Assembly (NCBI GenBank): GCA_001779955.1
Contig: MFES01000034.1
Span: 1 to 20,577, forward strand
DNA length: 20,577 nt
Source of the DNA: Candidatus Doudnabacteria bacterium RIFCSPHIGHO2_02_FULL_46_11
Lineage (GTDB): Bacteria > Patescibacteriota > Doudnabacteria > UBA920 > 2-02-FULL-46-11
Direction of reading: 5' to 3'
Position 1 is the first letter of the stretch. Every line of letters begins with the position of its first letter. A program made the translations under genes and the position numbers. This document shows positions 19,524-20,577 of this stretch, one piece after another. The notes under the pieces are model-generated. The model was not told the DNA's origin. It ran no database searches and worked only from the letters and a program-made list of their open reading frames with translations.

Positions 19524-19565
19524 ATATTATGACTTTTTATGTATATCCATAAAAAGTCATAATAT
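19524..19565. repeat. 42-base palindrome downstream of the PaaX-like gene
   Basis: ATATTATGACTTTTTATG (19524-19541) and its exact reverse complement (19548-19565) surround TATATC. Its centre repeats the operator-like TTTATGTATA..CATAAA unit found upstream at 18777-18794, and the AAAGTCATAAT flank is shared too. It could be a second operator, a terminator-like hairpin or the end of a mobile unit that carries the regulator. Confidence 0.8.
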
Positions 19566-19577
19566 AGGAGATGTGAG

Positions 19578-19612
19578 AAGCCCGCCGGAGAAAACGTATC
19601 CGGCGGGCTTTT
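19578..19612 (+). terminator. Intrinsic terminator after the PaaX-like gene
   Basis: AAGCCCGCCGGA (19578-19589) pairs with TCCGGCGGGCTT (19599-19610) and ends in TTTT. It is much more GC-rich than the palindrome just before it and is the last element with the features of the main genome segment. Confidence 0.85.
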
Positions 19613-19641
19613 GCCCTGGGGAGGGCTGGTGAAGAAGTTGT

Positions 19642-20577
19642 CTACCACGGCCGGGTGGCCGTGGTATGGATTATCATGTCCGAACCCTGTAGCGAGGGCG
19701 CTACAGCCGAGGCCAGCCGGATCGCGGCGGTTGAGGCCGGACCAAAGCGCAGCTGGCCGTCGCGCGCGGCGCGGAAGGCGTGTTCGGGACGGATACTTTG
19801 CAGGCGCATGACATCAGCGCCGGCATAGAGCAGCTCGAGGTACCTAACATCGCCCGCTGTCACGCCTTCGAACGAGCTTGGGCAACCATAACTGCCCTGG
19901 CTCGACTTGAAGGCGCACGTGTGGTTCAAACCCAGTGTGTGCGTCCCCTCGTGCGCGAGGGTCGGCAATCCGCCGGGACTGAGCAGCGCGCGCGCGCGAA
20001 CTATAATCCTTGCCGCCCCTATGTTTTGGGTTGCTCCTGTCCAGATCTCGGCACAAGCAATTCTTCCCGAACAGGATACAGCAGCAGTGTCGTTTACGAC
20101 AATAGCGATGCCACCTCCGCGGGCTTCTGCCGCAGTACCACGGCGCACCCAGTTCGGTCCGAGCTTGGCCTGGAAATGAGCAAGCAGTGCCTCAAATCCC
20201 GCCACATTCTCGACCGTTACTCCCAGGTTGGAACCGAGGGTATCGATGGCCATGGGTATCGATAGCCCTTTGGTCACGCCCGGCCAGGTCATGTTTGTAG
20301 AGCCAAAGAGTGATCCTCCATCGCTGGCTGGTTTGTAGGCTCCGATCATATCCACTGCGCTGACCTGCCCACGGAACTCACCTTCCTGAATTTGCCACTG
20401 TTGCGGCACGAACAGGAAAGGCGTGTTCGCCGAAAGCGAGTCACACCGGACACTTGCCTCGGTCGGCAGGTATCCGTCCCCGTCGCGGGCCCAAAGCAGT
20501 ACCCGGTCGCTCGTGTTCACGCAGCCAGCCGTCTGCCGCCAGTTCAGGTTCGTGGATGTGCCCACAAACGATGAGTC
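19642..20577 (-). CDS. Metzincin-type zinc metalloprotease fragment (start outside window)
   Basis: The frame is open to the window edge, so the N-terminus (presumably with a signal peptide) is missing; 311 codons plus stop are visible. The zinc motif HEGTHTLGLNH (HExxHxxGxxH) marks a metzincin, and a methionine in GADVMRLQ about 40 residues later could be the Met-turn. Upstream is a beta-rich region with several cysteines (WRQTAGCVNTSDRVL, SVRCDSL, AVSCSGRIACAEIW, HTCAF, YGCPSS), as expected for a secreted, disulfide-bonded protein. No specific family can be named. The C-terminal codons and stop lie within a perfect 10-base hairpin (TACCACGGCC, 19643-19666). The base composition and codon use are far richer in G and C than the rest of the window. 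It is therefore foreign DNA or an assembly join. Confidence 0.75.
   Translation of the reverse strand, partial: DSSFVGTSTNLNWRQTAGCVNTSDRVLLWARDGDGYLPTEASVRCDSLSANTPFLFVPQQWQIQEGEFRGQVSAVDMIGAYKPASDGGSLFGSTNMTWPGVTKGLSIPMAIDTLGSNLGVTVENVAGFEALLAHFQAKLGPNWVRRGTAAEARGGGIAIVVNDTAAVSCSGRIACAEIWTGATQNIGAARIIVRARALLSPGGLPTLAHEGTHTLGLNHTCAFKSSQGSYGCPSSFEGVTAGDVRYLELLYAGADVMRLQSIRPEHAFRAARDGQLRFGPASTAAIRLASAVAPSLQGSDMIIHTTATRPW

Noticed and set aside
19643..19666. Hairpin TACCACGGCC-GGGT-GGCCGTGGTA as a terminator of the metzincin gene
   Set aside because: It overlaps the stop codon and lacks a T-tract; it may be a GC-rich REP-type palindrome, but nothing else supports a terminator.

Overview
The window looks like a chromosomal segment of a Candidate Phyla Radiation bacterium (Patescibacteria, most like the Parcubacteria group), apart from its last kilobase. 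The evidence is compact mixed-strand gene clusters, almost no Shine-Dalgarno sites, extended -10 promoters lying close to start codons, a threonyl-tRNA synthetase without its TGS domain, and small membrane or zinc-ribbon proteins of CPR type. UGA is used as a stop (gatB, PaaX-like gene), which argues against the UGA=Gly code of Gracilibacteria/SR1. The lineage is inferred from gene style, not from a database match.

Layout. Positions 1-980 carry the 5' part of clpC (minus), preceded by a strongly structured, probably free-standing RNA gene (about 1044-1215, minus). Next come recX (plus), convergent with htpX-lemA (minus, membrane protease and LemA partner). From 3.28 to 7.40 kb a plus-strand operon encodes the tRNA-dependent amidotransferase: gatC, a repeat element, gatA, a VirB2-like two-TM protein fused to an Ig-like domain, and gatB. 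Then follow miaA (minus), a tiny membrane protein (plus), and thrS (minus) behind a recognisable T-box leader. A two-gene unit upstream on the minus strand holds a two-TM protein and dnaE. From 14.93 kb the plus strand has a structured leader, a membrane-anchored protein, a SEDS protein (rodA/ftsW), a second copy of the repeat, a zinc-ribbon protein, and a second structured leader with the ribosomal protein L25 gene and two terminators. A PaaX-like regulator follows, split by a +1 frame change and bracketed by related palindromes.

The genes are mostly housekeeping: translation quality and decoding (GatCAB, MiaA, ThrRS, L25), replication and recombination control (DnaE, RecX), proteostasis (ClpC, HtpX/LemA) and wall growth (SEDS protein).

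From about 19.6 kb the base composition becomes clearly GC-rich, and the only gene is a fragment of a metzincin-type metalloprotease. That end is either transferred DNA or an assembly chimera.

The most novel material is in the non-coding parts: the multibranched RNA beside recX, two long helix-closed leaders (14.94-15.08 and 17.68-17.81 kb), the thrS T-box in a CPR-like genome, and the palindrome families, one of which is embedded in frame in gatB.
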